Origin: Sandarakinorhabdus sp.
GTDB taxonomy: Bacteria > Pseudomonadota > Alphaproteobacteria > Sphingomonadales > Sphingomonadaceae
Assembly (NCBI GenBank): GCA_025458465.1
Contig: JALOSK010000086.1
Coordinates: forward strand, 1-7,931
Direction: 5' to 3'
Length of the DNA stretch: 7,931 nt
Part shown: positions 1 to 6,422 of the stretch, piece after piece
Numbering within the stretch: position 1 is the first letter of the stretch
How the letters are laid out: each line of letters opens with the position of its first letter
Notes under the pieces: model-generated
Database searches by the model: none
Told to the model about the DNA's origin: nothing
The model's input: the letters and a program-made list of their open reading frames with translations, nothing else
Made by a program: the position numbers and the translations under genes

Positions 1-84
1 CCGCAAGGCGATGTCTACGCCCTTGAACGCGACCGCAACGGGCCGCACGGGCGGATCATGAAGTATAATCTGAACAAGGTTTAG
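1..84 (+). CDS. 3' end of an unidentified protein gene (partial)
   Basis: An open frame runs from the first base to a TAG stop at 82-84 and gives 27 residues beginning PQGDVYALERDRNG and ending in KYNLNKV. Third codon positions are mostly G or C, as in the neighbouring genes, which supports real coding. The start lies outside the window. I do not recognise the family. The pattern 'GDVYALERD...GRIMKYNL' is reminiscent of a closing strand of a beta-propeller or phytase-like esterase, but 27 residues are too few to assign it. The gene is on the same strand as the enoyl-CoA hydratase gene 79 bp downstream, with a repeat and hairpin between them, so co-transcription is possible but not shown. Confidence 0.6.
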   Translation, partial: PQGDVYALERDRNGPHGRIMKYNLNKV

Positions 85-85
85 G

Positions 86-142
86 TTGCCTCCGGCGGGC
101 AGTTTCATTTGCCTCCGGCGGGCAGGGACTCGTCCCTGCACC
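86..142. repeat. Direct repeat plus hairpin, REP-like intergenic element
   Basis: The 17-bp sequence TTGCCTCCGGCGGGCAG occurs twice, at 86-102 and 109-125, separated by TTTCAT. The second copy runs into a perfect inverted repeat, GCAGGGACTCGTCCCTGC at 122-139, with 7-bp arms (122-128 and 133-139) and a 4-nt loop. There is no T-run after the hairpin, so it is not a classic rho-independent terminator. The combination of a CCTCCGGCGGGCAG head and a GCAGGGA/TCCCTGC hairpin is one I recall from intergenic regions of sphingomonad genomes. That is memory, not a search. It could stabilise the mRNA 3' end of the upstream gene or act as a processing site. Confidence 0.7.
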
Positions 143-163
143 CGTTCATGAAGGGGAAGCGCC

Positions 164-997
164 ATGGCTTATGAAGGGTACAGGCTGATCGACGTGCAGC
201 AGGATGGCCCGCTGGTCACCGCGATGATCAACAACCCGCCCATCAACCTGATCACCATGGCGCTGTTCGGCGAACTGGCGCGACTGGCCGCCGAGCTGGA
301 GGCCGATCCCGATGCACTGGTGTTTGTGCTGAAGAGCGCCGATCCGGATTTCTTCCTCGCCCATTTCGATGTGGAAGCCCTGATTGCCATCGCGGACGCG
401 CCACAGCCACCACAAGGCGAGCCCAACACCTATCACCAGATGTGCCACCGCTTCCGCACCATGGACAAGGTGACGATTGCGCAGATCGAAGGCCGGGTGG
501 GCGGCGGCGGGGCCGAACTGGCGATGAACTTCGACATGCGCTTTGGCGTCATTGGCAAGACGGTGATCAATCAGATGGAAGTGCCGATCGGCATTCTGCC
601 CGGCGGCACCGGCACCCAGAACCTGCCCCGCCTGGTTGGCCGGGCGCGGGCGATGGAAATCATTCTGGGCGGCATTGACGTGGATGCCGAAACGGCAGAA
701 CACTGGGGCTGGCTCAACCGCGCGCTGCCTGCCGACGCCATTGACGCGCATGTGGACGCGCTGGCCCGCCGCGTCGCCAGCTTCCCGGCCGAGGCGGTGC
801 GGCTGGCCAAACAGGCGGTGGACAATGCGCGGCTGCCGATCGCCGAAGGCTGCGCTCAGGAGGCCGGGCTGTTCCAGACCCTGCTCTACAGCGACACCGC
901 CCGCGAAAAGATGCGCCGCTTCCTCGTGCTGGGCGGGCAGACGCGCGAGGGTGAGTTGCAGGTGGCGCAGATCAGCGCGGCGGTGGCCACAGCCTGA
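164..997 (+). CDS. Enoyl-CoA hydratase/isomerase family protein (crotonase superfamily)
   Basis: This 277-residue protein has the crotonase fold signature and the usual length for the family. The core motif GGGGAELAM (residues 113-121) supplies the second oxyanion-hole glycine and Glu118, which aligns with the first catalytic Glu of enoyl-CoA hydratase (Glu144 in rat). NQMEVPIGILPGG (136-148) supplies Glu139, aligning with Glu164. GTGTQNLPRLVGRARAMEII (148-167) is the conserved following helix region. Both catalytic acids are present, so hydration of 2-enoyl-CoA or a related isomerase/hydrolase reaction on an acyl-CoA thioester is likely in the cytoplasm; the exact substrate cannot be read. 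The first oxyanion loop reads FLAHFD (64-69), with His67 where many family members have Gly. The start ATG is supported by AAGGGGAAG at 151-159, its AGGGG core lying 7 nt upstream. The gene converges with secA, the stops being 9 bp apart. The neighbours are not beta-oxidation genes, so context does not refine the role. Confidence 0.9.
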   Translation: MAYEGYRLIDVQQDGPLVTAMINNPPINLITMALFGELARLAAELEADPDALVFVLKSADPDFFLAHFDVEALIAIADAPQPPQGEPNTYHQMCHRFRTMDKVTIAQIEGRVGGGGAELAMNFDMRFGVIGKTVINQMEVPIGILPGGTGTQNLPRLVGRARAMEIILGGIDVDAETAEHWGWLNRALPADAIDAHVDALARRVASFPAEAVRLAKQAVDNARLPIAEGCAQEAGLFQTLLYSDTAREKMRRFLVLGGQTREGELQVAQISAAVATA

Positions 998-1009
998 GGC
1001 GGAGCCTTA
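995..1009. other. Small hairpin spanning both convergent stop codons
   Basis: The sequence TGAGGC-GGA-GCCTTA folds into a 6-bp stem with one G-U pair and a 3-nt loop. The TGA stop of the enoyl-CoA hydratase gene forms one end and the TTA (TAA on the other strand) of secA forms the other. No T-run follows on either strand, so terminator function is uncertain. Confidence 0.3.
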
Positions 1010-3778
1010 CAGCGCCCCGTGGCAGTGCTTGAACTTCTTGCCCGAACCGCAGGGGCATTCGGCGTTGCGGCTCACCGTCTGGCGCCATTCCTCCACCTCG
1101 GCCGGATCGATGTCCAGCATTTCGGCGGCGCCCTGCGCGGCGGCCAGCGCGCCCTGTGGAAGACGATTGGTCGGCAGGGCTGATCCGAAGGCGTCGAAAG
1201 CCAGCGTGGGGCCGGCTTCATTCTGGCCGGTCAGCGGATCGATATGGGTCGTCACGAACGGCGGCAGCTCGGCAGGCGGCTCATCGGCCTTCAGCTCGAA
1301 CTGGGCATTGGCCAGCATGCGCGTCACGTCCTCGCGCACGTTCACCAGCATGCGTTCGAACAGGGCGAAGGCCTCGCGCTTGTATTCGTTGATCGGCGTC
1401 TTCTGGGCATAGGCGCGCAAGTGGATCACCGAACGCAGCGAATCCAGCGTCGCCAGATGCTCCTTCCAGTGGTGGTCCAGCGCCTGCAGCAGGAAGCTCT
1501 TCTCGATGCTGATCCACGTGTCCTGCGGAAGGCCGGCGGCCTTGGCGGCAACCAGCGCATCGGCCTGTTCGATCAGGCGCTCGACAATGGCTTCCGGGTC
1601 AATGCCCTCTTCCTGCGCCCACGGCGCCACATCGACGGCAAGGCCCAATATGCCCGACACATCCTCCTGCAGCCCGGCCATGTTCCATTGTTCGGGGTAG
1701 GTGCCCTGCGGGCAATGGCTGGCCACGATGAAGTTCACCGTTTCGTGCCGCATGTCGACAACGACATCGCCAACAGTGTCTGAATCCATGATGTCGGCGC
1801 GCTGGTCATAGACGACCTTGCGCTGATCATTCATCACGTCGTCATATTGCAGCAGCTGCTTGCGCACATCGTAGTTGCGCGCTTCCACCTTCTTCTGGGC
1901 GGTCTCGATCGCCTTGGAAATCCATGGGTGGACGATGGCCTCGCCTTCCTCCAGCCCCGAATTCATCAGGCGGGACAGCATGTTCTGCTGACCGAAGATG
2001 CGCAGCAGATCATCGTCGAGCGACAGGTAGAAGCGCGAGAAGCCCGGATCGCCCTGGCGGCCGGAACGGCCACGCAGCTGGTTGTCGATGCGGCGGCTTT
2101 CGTGGCGTTCGGTGCCCAGCACGAACAGGCCGCCGGCAGCCAGCACCTTCAGGCGCTCTTCGGCCACTTCCTGCCTGATCTTGGCTTCGGCCGCCTCACG
2201 TTCGGGCCCTGCCGGCATGTCGGCCAGTTCGCGGGCGATGCGGGCTTCCTCGTTGCCGCCCAGCTTGATGTCGGTGCCGCGGCCAGCCATGTTGGTGGCA
2301 ATGGTGACGGCGCCGATGCGGCCCGCCTGCTCGACGATGGCGGCTTCCTGTTCGTGATAGCGGGCATTGAGCACCACGTGCTCCACCCCTTCCTTCTTCA
2401 GGAAGTCGGACAGCAGCTCGCTCTTCTCGATGGAAACAGTGCCGACCAGCACGGGCTGGCCGCGCGTCTGCGCCTCGCGGATCGCCTTGACGATCGCCTT
2501 GAACTTGTCGTCGGCGTTCTTGTAGAATTCGTCGTCCACGTCCCGGCGCTGCACCGGCAGGTTGGTGGGGATTTCCACCACGTTCAGCTTGTAGATGTCG
2601 AAGAATTCCGCCGCCTCGGTCGCCGCCGTGCCGGTCATGCCGCCCAGCTTGGGATACATGCGGAAATAATTCTGGAACGTGATGCTGGCCAGAGTCTGGT
2701 TCTCGGGCAGGATGTTCACGCCCTCCTTGGCCTCCACGGCCTGGTGCAGGCCTTCAGACCAGCGGCGGCCCTCCATCATGCGGCCGGTGAATTCATCGAT
2801 GATGATCACCTTGCCATCGCGCACGATATAATCGGTGTCGCGCCGGAAGATCACGATGGCGCGCAGCGCCTGGTTCAGGTGGTGCACCACCTGCGTGTTC
2901 TCGAAATCATAGAGATTGTCGGTTTCGAGCAGGCCGGCGGCGGCCAGCATCTGCTCGACCTTCTCGGTGCCGGCTTCGGTGAGGATCACCGATTTCTGCT
3001 TCTCGTCGACGATGGCGTCCTCGCGCTCCAGTTCCTTCACCACGGCGTTGACCTGGGTATAGAGCGCCGATTTGTCGTCGGTGGGGCCCGAAATGATCAG
3101 CGGGGTGCGGGCCTCGTCGATCAGCACGCTGTCCACTTCGTCGACGACCGCGAAGCTGAAGGGCCGCTGCACCATCTGCTCGCGCGTGTACTTCATGTTG
3201 TCGCGCAGATAGTCGAAGCCGAATTCGTTGTTGGTGCCGTAGGTGATGTCGCAATTATAGGCCGCGCGCCGCGTCTGATCATCGATGTTGGGCACGATCA
3301 CGCCCACCGTCAGGCCCAGGAAACGATAGACCTGGCCCATCCATTGCGCGTCGCGGCTGGCGAGATAATCGTTCACCGTCACCACGTGCACGCCCTTGCC
3401 GGACAGCGCATTCAGATAGACCGCAAGCGTCGCCACCAGCGTCTTGCCTTCACCGGTGCGCATTTCCGCGATCTCGCCGCGATGCAGCACGATGCCGCCG
3501 ATCATCTGCACATCGAAATGGCGCAGGCCCAGCGTGCGCTTGGACGCTTCGCGCACCGTGGCGAAGGCTTCGGGCAGGATATCGTCCAGGCTCTTGCCGG
3601 CTTCCAGCAGGGCCTTCAGCTTCGGCGTCTGCGCCTGCAGCTCTGCATCCGACAAGGCGCTGATCTGCGGCTCAAGATCGTTGATGGCCTTCACGATCGG
3701 GCGCAGCGACTTCAGATAACGGTCGTTGCTGGACCCGAAGAGAGACTTGGCGAGACTGCTCAGACCGAGCATGGACAT
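1007..3778 (-). CDS. secA: Protein translocase subunit SecA
   Basis: SecA is the cytoplasmic and membrane-associated ATPase that drives unfolded preproteins through the SecYEG channel. At 923 residues the protein is full length. The order of motifs is canonical: Walker A MRTGEGKT (106-113); [16 protein letters not shown] (179-194); Walker B/DEAD-type DEVD followed by [16 protein letters not shown] (213-232); MTGTA (381-385); [14 protein letters not shown] (496-509) in the second nucleotide-binding fold; [11 protein letters not shown] (567-577) with the arginine-finger region; and [19 protein letters not shown] (642-660) in the helical scaffold. The C-terminus carries a zinc-binding SEC-C motif (Cys908, Cys910, Cys919, His920), the tail that contacts SecB and phospholipid in other bacteria. 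The start ATG at 3778 has AAGG 5 nt upstream; a second ATG two codons later (3772) is less well spaced. No secM-like gene precedes it. A small membrane-protein gene lies 54 bp upstream on the same strand and may be co-transcribed. Confidence 0.98.
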   Translation of the reverse strand: MSMLGLSSLAKSLFGSSNDRYLKSLRPIVKAINDLEPQISALSDAELQAQTPKLKALLEAGKSLDDILPEAFATVREASKRTLGLRHFDVQMIGGIVLHRGEIAEMRTGEGKTLVATLAVYLNALSGKGVHVVTVNDYLASRDAQWMGQVYRFLGLTVGVIVPNIDDQTRRAAYNCDITYGTNNEFGFDYLRDNMKYTREQMVQRPFSFAVVDEVDSVLIDEARTPLIISGPTDDKSALYTQVNAVVKELEREDAIVDEKQKSVILTEAGTEKVEQMLAAAGLLETDNLYDFENTQVVHHLNQALRAIVIFRRDTDYIVRDGKVIIIDEFTGRMMEGRRWSEGLHQAVEAKEGVNILPENQTLASITFQNYFRMYPKLGGMTGTAATEAAEFFDIYKLNVVEIPTNLPVQRRDVDDEFYKNADDKFKAIVKAIREAQTRGQPVLVGTVSIEKSELLSDFLKKEGVEHVVLNARYHEQEAAIVEQAGRIGAVTIATNMAGRGTDIKLGGNEEARIARELADMPAGPEREAAEAKIRQEVAEERLKVLAAGGLFVLGTERHESRRIDNQLRGRSGRQGDPGFSRFYLSLDDDLLRIFGQQNMLSRLMNSGLEEGEAIVHPWISKAIETAQKKVEARNYDVRKQLLQYDDVMNDQRKVVYDQRADIMDSDTVGDVVVDMRHETVNFIVASHCPQGTYPEQWNMAGLQEDVSGILGLAVDVAPWAQEEGIDPEAIVERLIEQADALVAAKAAGLPQDTWISIEKSFLLQALDHHWKEHLATLDSLRSVIHLRAYAQKTPINEYKREAFALFERMLVNVREDVTRMLANAQFELKADEPPAELPPFVTTHIDPLTGQNEAGPTLAFDAFGSALPTNRLPQGALAAAQGAAEMLDIDPAEVEEWRQTVSRNAECPCGSGKKFKHCHGAL

Positions 3779-3832
3779 CCTGACCTTGGCAAAGAAGCGG
3801 GCGACAAGACCATGGCGCGCGGCAGCATTGCC

Positions 3833-4189
3833 TCACGCCATGGGCATGGGCGGCGATGTAGGGTTCCCGGCGGGCTTCGTCAATGAAGCGGGGGGCACCA
3901 CGGAGCCGCGCGCCCGGGCACGCCGGCGCTTGCCGCGCATCAGACCCAGATCAACGGCGCGCCGCACATTGGGATGGCGGCGGGTGTAGAACAGATAACG
4001 CCGCCGCGCCCAGCGCGAGTTGCGCAGCACCAGCGCCAGGCCGGCGCCCGCCACCAGCAGGCCAACGCCGGGCGGCGTCAGCAGCCCGATGATGCCGGCC
4101 ATGGGAATCAGCAAGGCGCCCAGCAGGATCTGGAACACCCGGAACGGTTCGGAGCGCACCAGCGCATCAAGAAAACCAAGCCGACTCAT
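3833..4189 (-). CDS. Small two-helix membrane protein, PGPGW-like
   Basis: This 118-residue protein has a short N-terminus (MSRLGFLDALVRSEPFRV), a hydrophobic helix at about 19-38, a turn TPPGVG (38-43), a second helix at about 42-56, then a strongly basic segment (RNSRWARRRYLFYTRRHP, 56-73, and RGKRRRARARG, 85-95) and a Pro-rich tail ending PTSPPMPMA. The hydrophobic hairpin with a PPGVG turn followed by RxxWARR resembles the PGPGW putative transmembrane family, whose biochemical role is not established. By the positive-inside rule the basic tail should be cytoplasmic. I chose the ATG at 4187-4189 because GAAGA lies 6 nt upstream of it; a TTG two codons earlier (4193-4195) would sit directly on that ribosome site. 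The gene ends 54 bp before secA on the same strand, so transcription into secA is plausible. It is divergent from comM. Confidence 0.75.
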   Translation of the reverse strand: MSRLGFLDALVRSEPFRVFQILLGALLIPMAGIIGLLTPPGVGLLVAGAGLALVLRNSRWARRRYLFYTRRHPNVRRAVDLGLMRGKRRRARARGSVVPPASLTKPAGNPTSPPMPMA

Positions 4190-4195
4190 CTGCAA

Positions 4196-4200
4196 TCTTC
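4196..4200 (-). promoter_or_regulatory. Ribosome binding site that decides the start of the small membrane protein
   Basis: Read on the minus strand this is GAAGA, followed by TTGCAG and then ATG at 4189. The 6-nt spacing fits the ATG. The TTG at 4195 would directly abut the site, which makes it an unlikely start. Confidence 0.55.
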
Positions 4201-4298
4201 GTTACGGCCGACCTGTGGCAATCATAAGGCGGGCAATTGCGCGCGGGCACACAATTTCCTAAGCCTTGAAATGGGTCAGAAATTCCGCTCGATTTTTC

Positions 4299-4303
4299 GG
4301 AGA
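4299..4303 (+). promoter_or_regulatory. Ribosome binding site that decides the comM start
   Basis: GGAGA is followed by 6 nt (CGGTTG) and the ATG at 4310. An in-frame ATG at 4271 would add 13 residues (MGQKFRSIFRRRL) that are not typical of ComM N-termini, and it lacks a comparable site. Confidence 0.65.
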
Positions 4304-4309
4304 CGGTTG

Positions 4310-5818
4310 ATGGTGGCCCATGTCGGCACGGTGGCGTTTCTGGGCCTTGAAGCCCGCAGTGTCGCTGTGCAGGTGCAGGTTTCGGCCGGGCCGGTGAATT
4401 TCGTCACCGTGGGCCTGCCCGACAAGGCGGTCAAGGAAAGCCGCGAGCGCGTGGCGGCCGCGCTGCACGCCATCGGGCTGTCGCTGCCGCCGCGCCGCGT
4501 GATCGTGAACCTGTCGCCAGCCGATCTGCCCAAGGAAGGCAGCCATTATGATCTGCCGATCGCGCTGGGCCTGCTGGCGGCAATGGGCGTGATCGCGGCC
4601 GATGCGCTGGATGATTTCGTGGCGGTGGGCGAACTGGGGCTGGATGGCGCCATCCAGCCGGTGCCGGGCGTGCTGCTGGCCGCGCTGCATGCCGGGGCCA
4701 ACGAACAGGGCCTGATCTGCCCGGCGAGCCAAGGCCCCGAAGCCGCCTGGGCCGGCGAGGTGAACGTGCTGGCCGCGCCCGATCTTCTGTCGCTGATCAA
4801 CCATCTGAAGGGCAGCATCATCCTGCCGCAGCCGGCACGGGCCGAGGCCGAAGTGGTGCGGCGCGGGCCGGATTTCGCCGACATCAAGGGCCAGGAAACG
4901 CCCAAGCGCTGCGCCGAGATTGCCGCCGCCGGCGGCCACAATCTGTTGATGAGCGGCCCGCCCGGTTCCGGCAAGTCGCTGCTGGCCGCCGCGCTGGCCG
5001 GCATATTGCCCGATCTCACCCCGGCCGAAGCGCTGGAAGTCTCGATGGTCGCTTCCATCGCCGGCGAGCTGGAGGGCGGCAAGTTGAAGCGCAGCCGGCC
5101 GTTCCGCGCGCCCCACCATTCGGCCTCGATGCCGGCATTGGTGGGCGGCGGCATGAAGGCGCGGCCTGGCGAGGTGTCCCTGGCGCATCTGGGCGTGCTG
5201 TTCCTGGACGAACTGCCCGAATTCCAGCGCGGCGTGCTCGACAGTCTGCGCCAGCCGCTGGAAACCGGGCAGGTGATGGTGGCGCGCGCGGCCGCCCACG
5301 TCACCTATCCGGCGCGGGTGCAGCTGGTGGCAGCGATGAACCCCTGCCGCTGCGGGCATCTGGGCGATGCGAGCCAAGCCTGCGCCCGGGCGCCGCGCTG
5401 CGCGGCGGATTACCAGTCGAAACTGTCCGGGCCGCTGCTGGATCGCATTGATCTGCACATCGAGGTGCCGGCGCTGTCGGCCGCCGATCTCACCCTGCCG
5501 CCGCCGGCCGAGAACAGTGCCACTGTCGCCGCCCGCGTGGCCGCTGCGCGCGCGCGGCAGACGGCGCGCTATGCCGGCACCCGCACGCGCACCAATGCCG
5601 AAGCCGATGGCGCGCTGCTGACGGCACACGCCACCCCGGACGCCGAAGGCCAGCGCCTGTTGACGCAGGCCGCCGACACGCTCCGACTGTCCGCCCGCGG
5701 CTATGCCCGTGTGCTGCGGGTGGCGCGCACCATCGCGGATCTGGCCGGCAGCGACGCGGTGGCCCGTGCGCATGTGGCAGAAGCGCTCAGCTACCGGCGG
5801 CGGCCGCCGGTGAACTGA
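4310..5818 (+). CDS. comM: YifB/ComM family Mg-chelatase-like AAA+ ATPase
   Basis: This 502-residue protein matches the usual ComM/YifB length. In Vibrio and Haemophilus ComM is a hexameric helicase that promotes branch migration of incoming DNA during natural transformation; many non-competent bacteria also keep it. The N-terminus (MVAHVGTVAFLGLEARSV, then VNFVTVGLPDKAVKESRERV) is the Lon-protease-like domain typical of the family. The AAA+ module shows Walker A GPPGSGKS (216-223), FRAPHHSAS (265-273), Walker B LFLDELPEF (297-305, Asp300/Glu301), AMNPCRCGHLGD (342-353) with four cysteines at 346, 348, 358 and 364 as in the family, and LSGPLLDRIDLHIEVP (372-387). The Mg-chelatase C-terminal domain follows, with LSARGYARVLRVARTIADL from 460. 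The start is the ATG preceded by GGAGA. No other competence gene is in the window, so active transformation cannot be inferred from this gene alone. Confidence 0.95.
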   Translation: MVAHVGTVAFLGLEARSVAVQVQVSAGPVNFVTVGLPDKAVKESRERVAAALHAIGLSLPPRRVIVNLSPADLPKEGSHYDLPIALGLLAAMGVIAADALDDFVAVGELGLDGAIQPVPGVLLAALHAGANEQGLICPASQGPEAAWAGEVNVLAAPDLLSLINHLKGSIILPQPARAEAEVVRRGPDFADIKGQETPKRCAEIAAAGGHNLLMSGPPGSGKSLLAAALAGILPDLTPAEALEVSMVASIAGELEGGKLKRSRPFRAPHHSASMPALVGGGMKARPGEVSLAHLGVLFLDELPEFQRGVLDSLRQPLETGQVMVARAAAHVTYPARVQLVAAMNPCRCGHLGDASQACARAPRCAADYQSKLSGPLLDRIDLHIEVPALSAADLTLPPPAENSATVAARVAAARARQTARYAGTRTRTNAEADGALLTAHATPDAEGQRLLTQAADTLRLSARGYARVLRVARTIADLAGSDAVARAHVAEALSYRRRPPVN

Positions 5819-5822
5819 CGCC

Positions 5823-5839
5823 ATTTTGCACTATTTTGC
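5823..5839. repeat. Tandem ATTTTGC direct repeat, one helical turn apart
   Basis: ATTTTGC occurs at 5823-5829 and 5833-5839, start to start 10 bp, directly after the comM stop in an otherwise GC-rich region. The spacing would place both copies on the same DNA face, as in a binding site for a dimeric regulator of the DUF805 gene. That use is inference; no promoter boxes could be assigned. Confidence 0.35.
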
Positions 5840-5875
5840 TTGTCAGCCAGCGAGCCGCACCGCAGCCTGACAGGC
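5838..5875. repeat. Inverted repeat between comM and the DUF805 gene
   Basis: GCTTGTCAG (5838-5846) pairs with CTGACAGGC (5867-5875), nine base pairs including one G-U, around a 20-nt GC-rich loop. The core TGTCAG/CTGACA is perfect. No T-run follows on the + strand (GGGGAC follows), so it does not look like a rho-independent terminator. It lies just before the ribosome site of the next gene. Confidence 0.45.
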
Positions 5876-5900
5876 GGGGACACCGGGGAGATCGGATGAC

Positions 5901-6422
5901 ATGACCGAACGCAAGGCCACCGAATGGATGCTGCTGCCGCTGAAGCGCTATGCCGAGTTTTCGGGGCGTTCGCCGCGCGCCGAATATTGGTGGTTCTTCC
6001 TGTTCAGCATCCTCGCCTCCATTCCGGCCGGCATCATCGATGCCATCATCGGAACGCAGATCATTGGCGGCCTGCTCTCGCTGGGACTGATCATTCCCAG
6101 CCTGGCCGTGGGCGCGCGCCGCCTGCATGATCTGGATCGCACCGGCTGGTGGATGCTCGCGCCGCTGGCCGTCATCCTGCCCACCATTGCCGGCGCTGGC
6201 CTGTTCGGCGGGCTGGGCGCCATCGGCGGCCTGCTGGGCAGCAGCGGCGCGGCCGGGGCTGGCGTTGGCGGCGCCGTCATCATCCTTGGGCTTGGCGGGG
6301 TGATCGGGATCGGGCTCAGCCTCATGCTGCTGGTGTGGTACTGCACGCGCGGCACCAGCGGGCCGAACAAATATGGCCCCGATCCCCTCGCCCCGGCGGA
6401 AAACCCGACGCTCTATTATTGA
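5901..6422 (+). CDS. DUF805 family inner-membrane protein
   Basis: This 173-residue protein carries the DUF805 hallmarks: LLPLKRYAEFSGRSPRAEYWWF (11-32), VGARRLHDLDRTGWW (70-84) and GTSGPNKYGPDP (151-162). Hydrophobic segments lie at about 30-50, 53-70, 83-100 and 124-147, so four membrane passes are likely. DUF805 proteins occur widely in bacteria and their function is not established. Family members are commonly near 110-140 residues; the extra length here comes from a Gly/Ala-rich stretch (about 97-137) between the third and fourth hydrophobic segments. GGGGAG at 5885-5890 lies 10 nt upstream of the ATG. An earlier ATG at 5896 runs into a stop after two codons. The gene follows comM by 82 bp on the same strand, and its last bases overlap the end of the convergent symporter gene. 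Confidence 0.93.
   Translation: MTERKATEWMLLPLKRYAEFSGRSPRAEYWWFFLFSILASIPAGIIDAIIGTQIIGGLLSLGLIIPSLAVGARRLHDLDRTGWWMLAPLAVILPTIAGAGLFGGLGAIGGLLGSSGAAGAGVGGAVIILGLGGVIGIGLSLMLLVWYCTRGTSGPNKYGPDPLAPAENPTLYY

Noticed and set aside
1847..3886. A 679-residue open frame on the + strand opposite secA, with many His and Gln residues.
   Set aside because: It is the mirror of secA codon usage in GC-rich DNA, overlaps an unmistakable SecA throughout, and shows no recognisable domain or ribosome site.
4266..4294. Possible comM promoter: TTGAAA (4266-4271), 17-bp spacer, TCGATT (4289-4294).
   Set aside because: The -10 box matches only half of the consensus, and transcription would begin inside the ribosome binding site at 4299-4303.
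3974..4309. A 112-codon N-terminal extension of comM in the same open frame.
   Set aside because: It overlaps the minus-strand small membrane protein gene, is compositionally unlike ComM, and the ATG at 4310 has a well-placed GGAGA site and a typical ComM N-terminus.
4259..5824. A 521-residue minus-strand open frame opposite comM.
   Set aside because: It is low-complexity Arg/Gly/His/Gln-rich translation typical of antisense frames, while the + strand has every ComM motif in order.
5838..5875. Rho-independent terminator for comM.
   Set aside because: The loop is 20 nt, the stem contains a G-U pair, and no run of T follows on the + strand.
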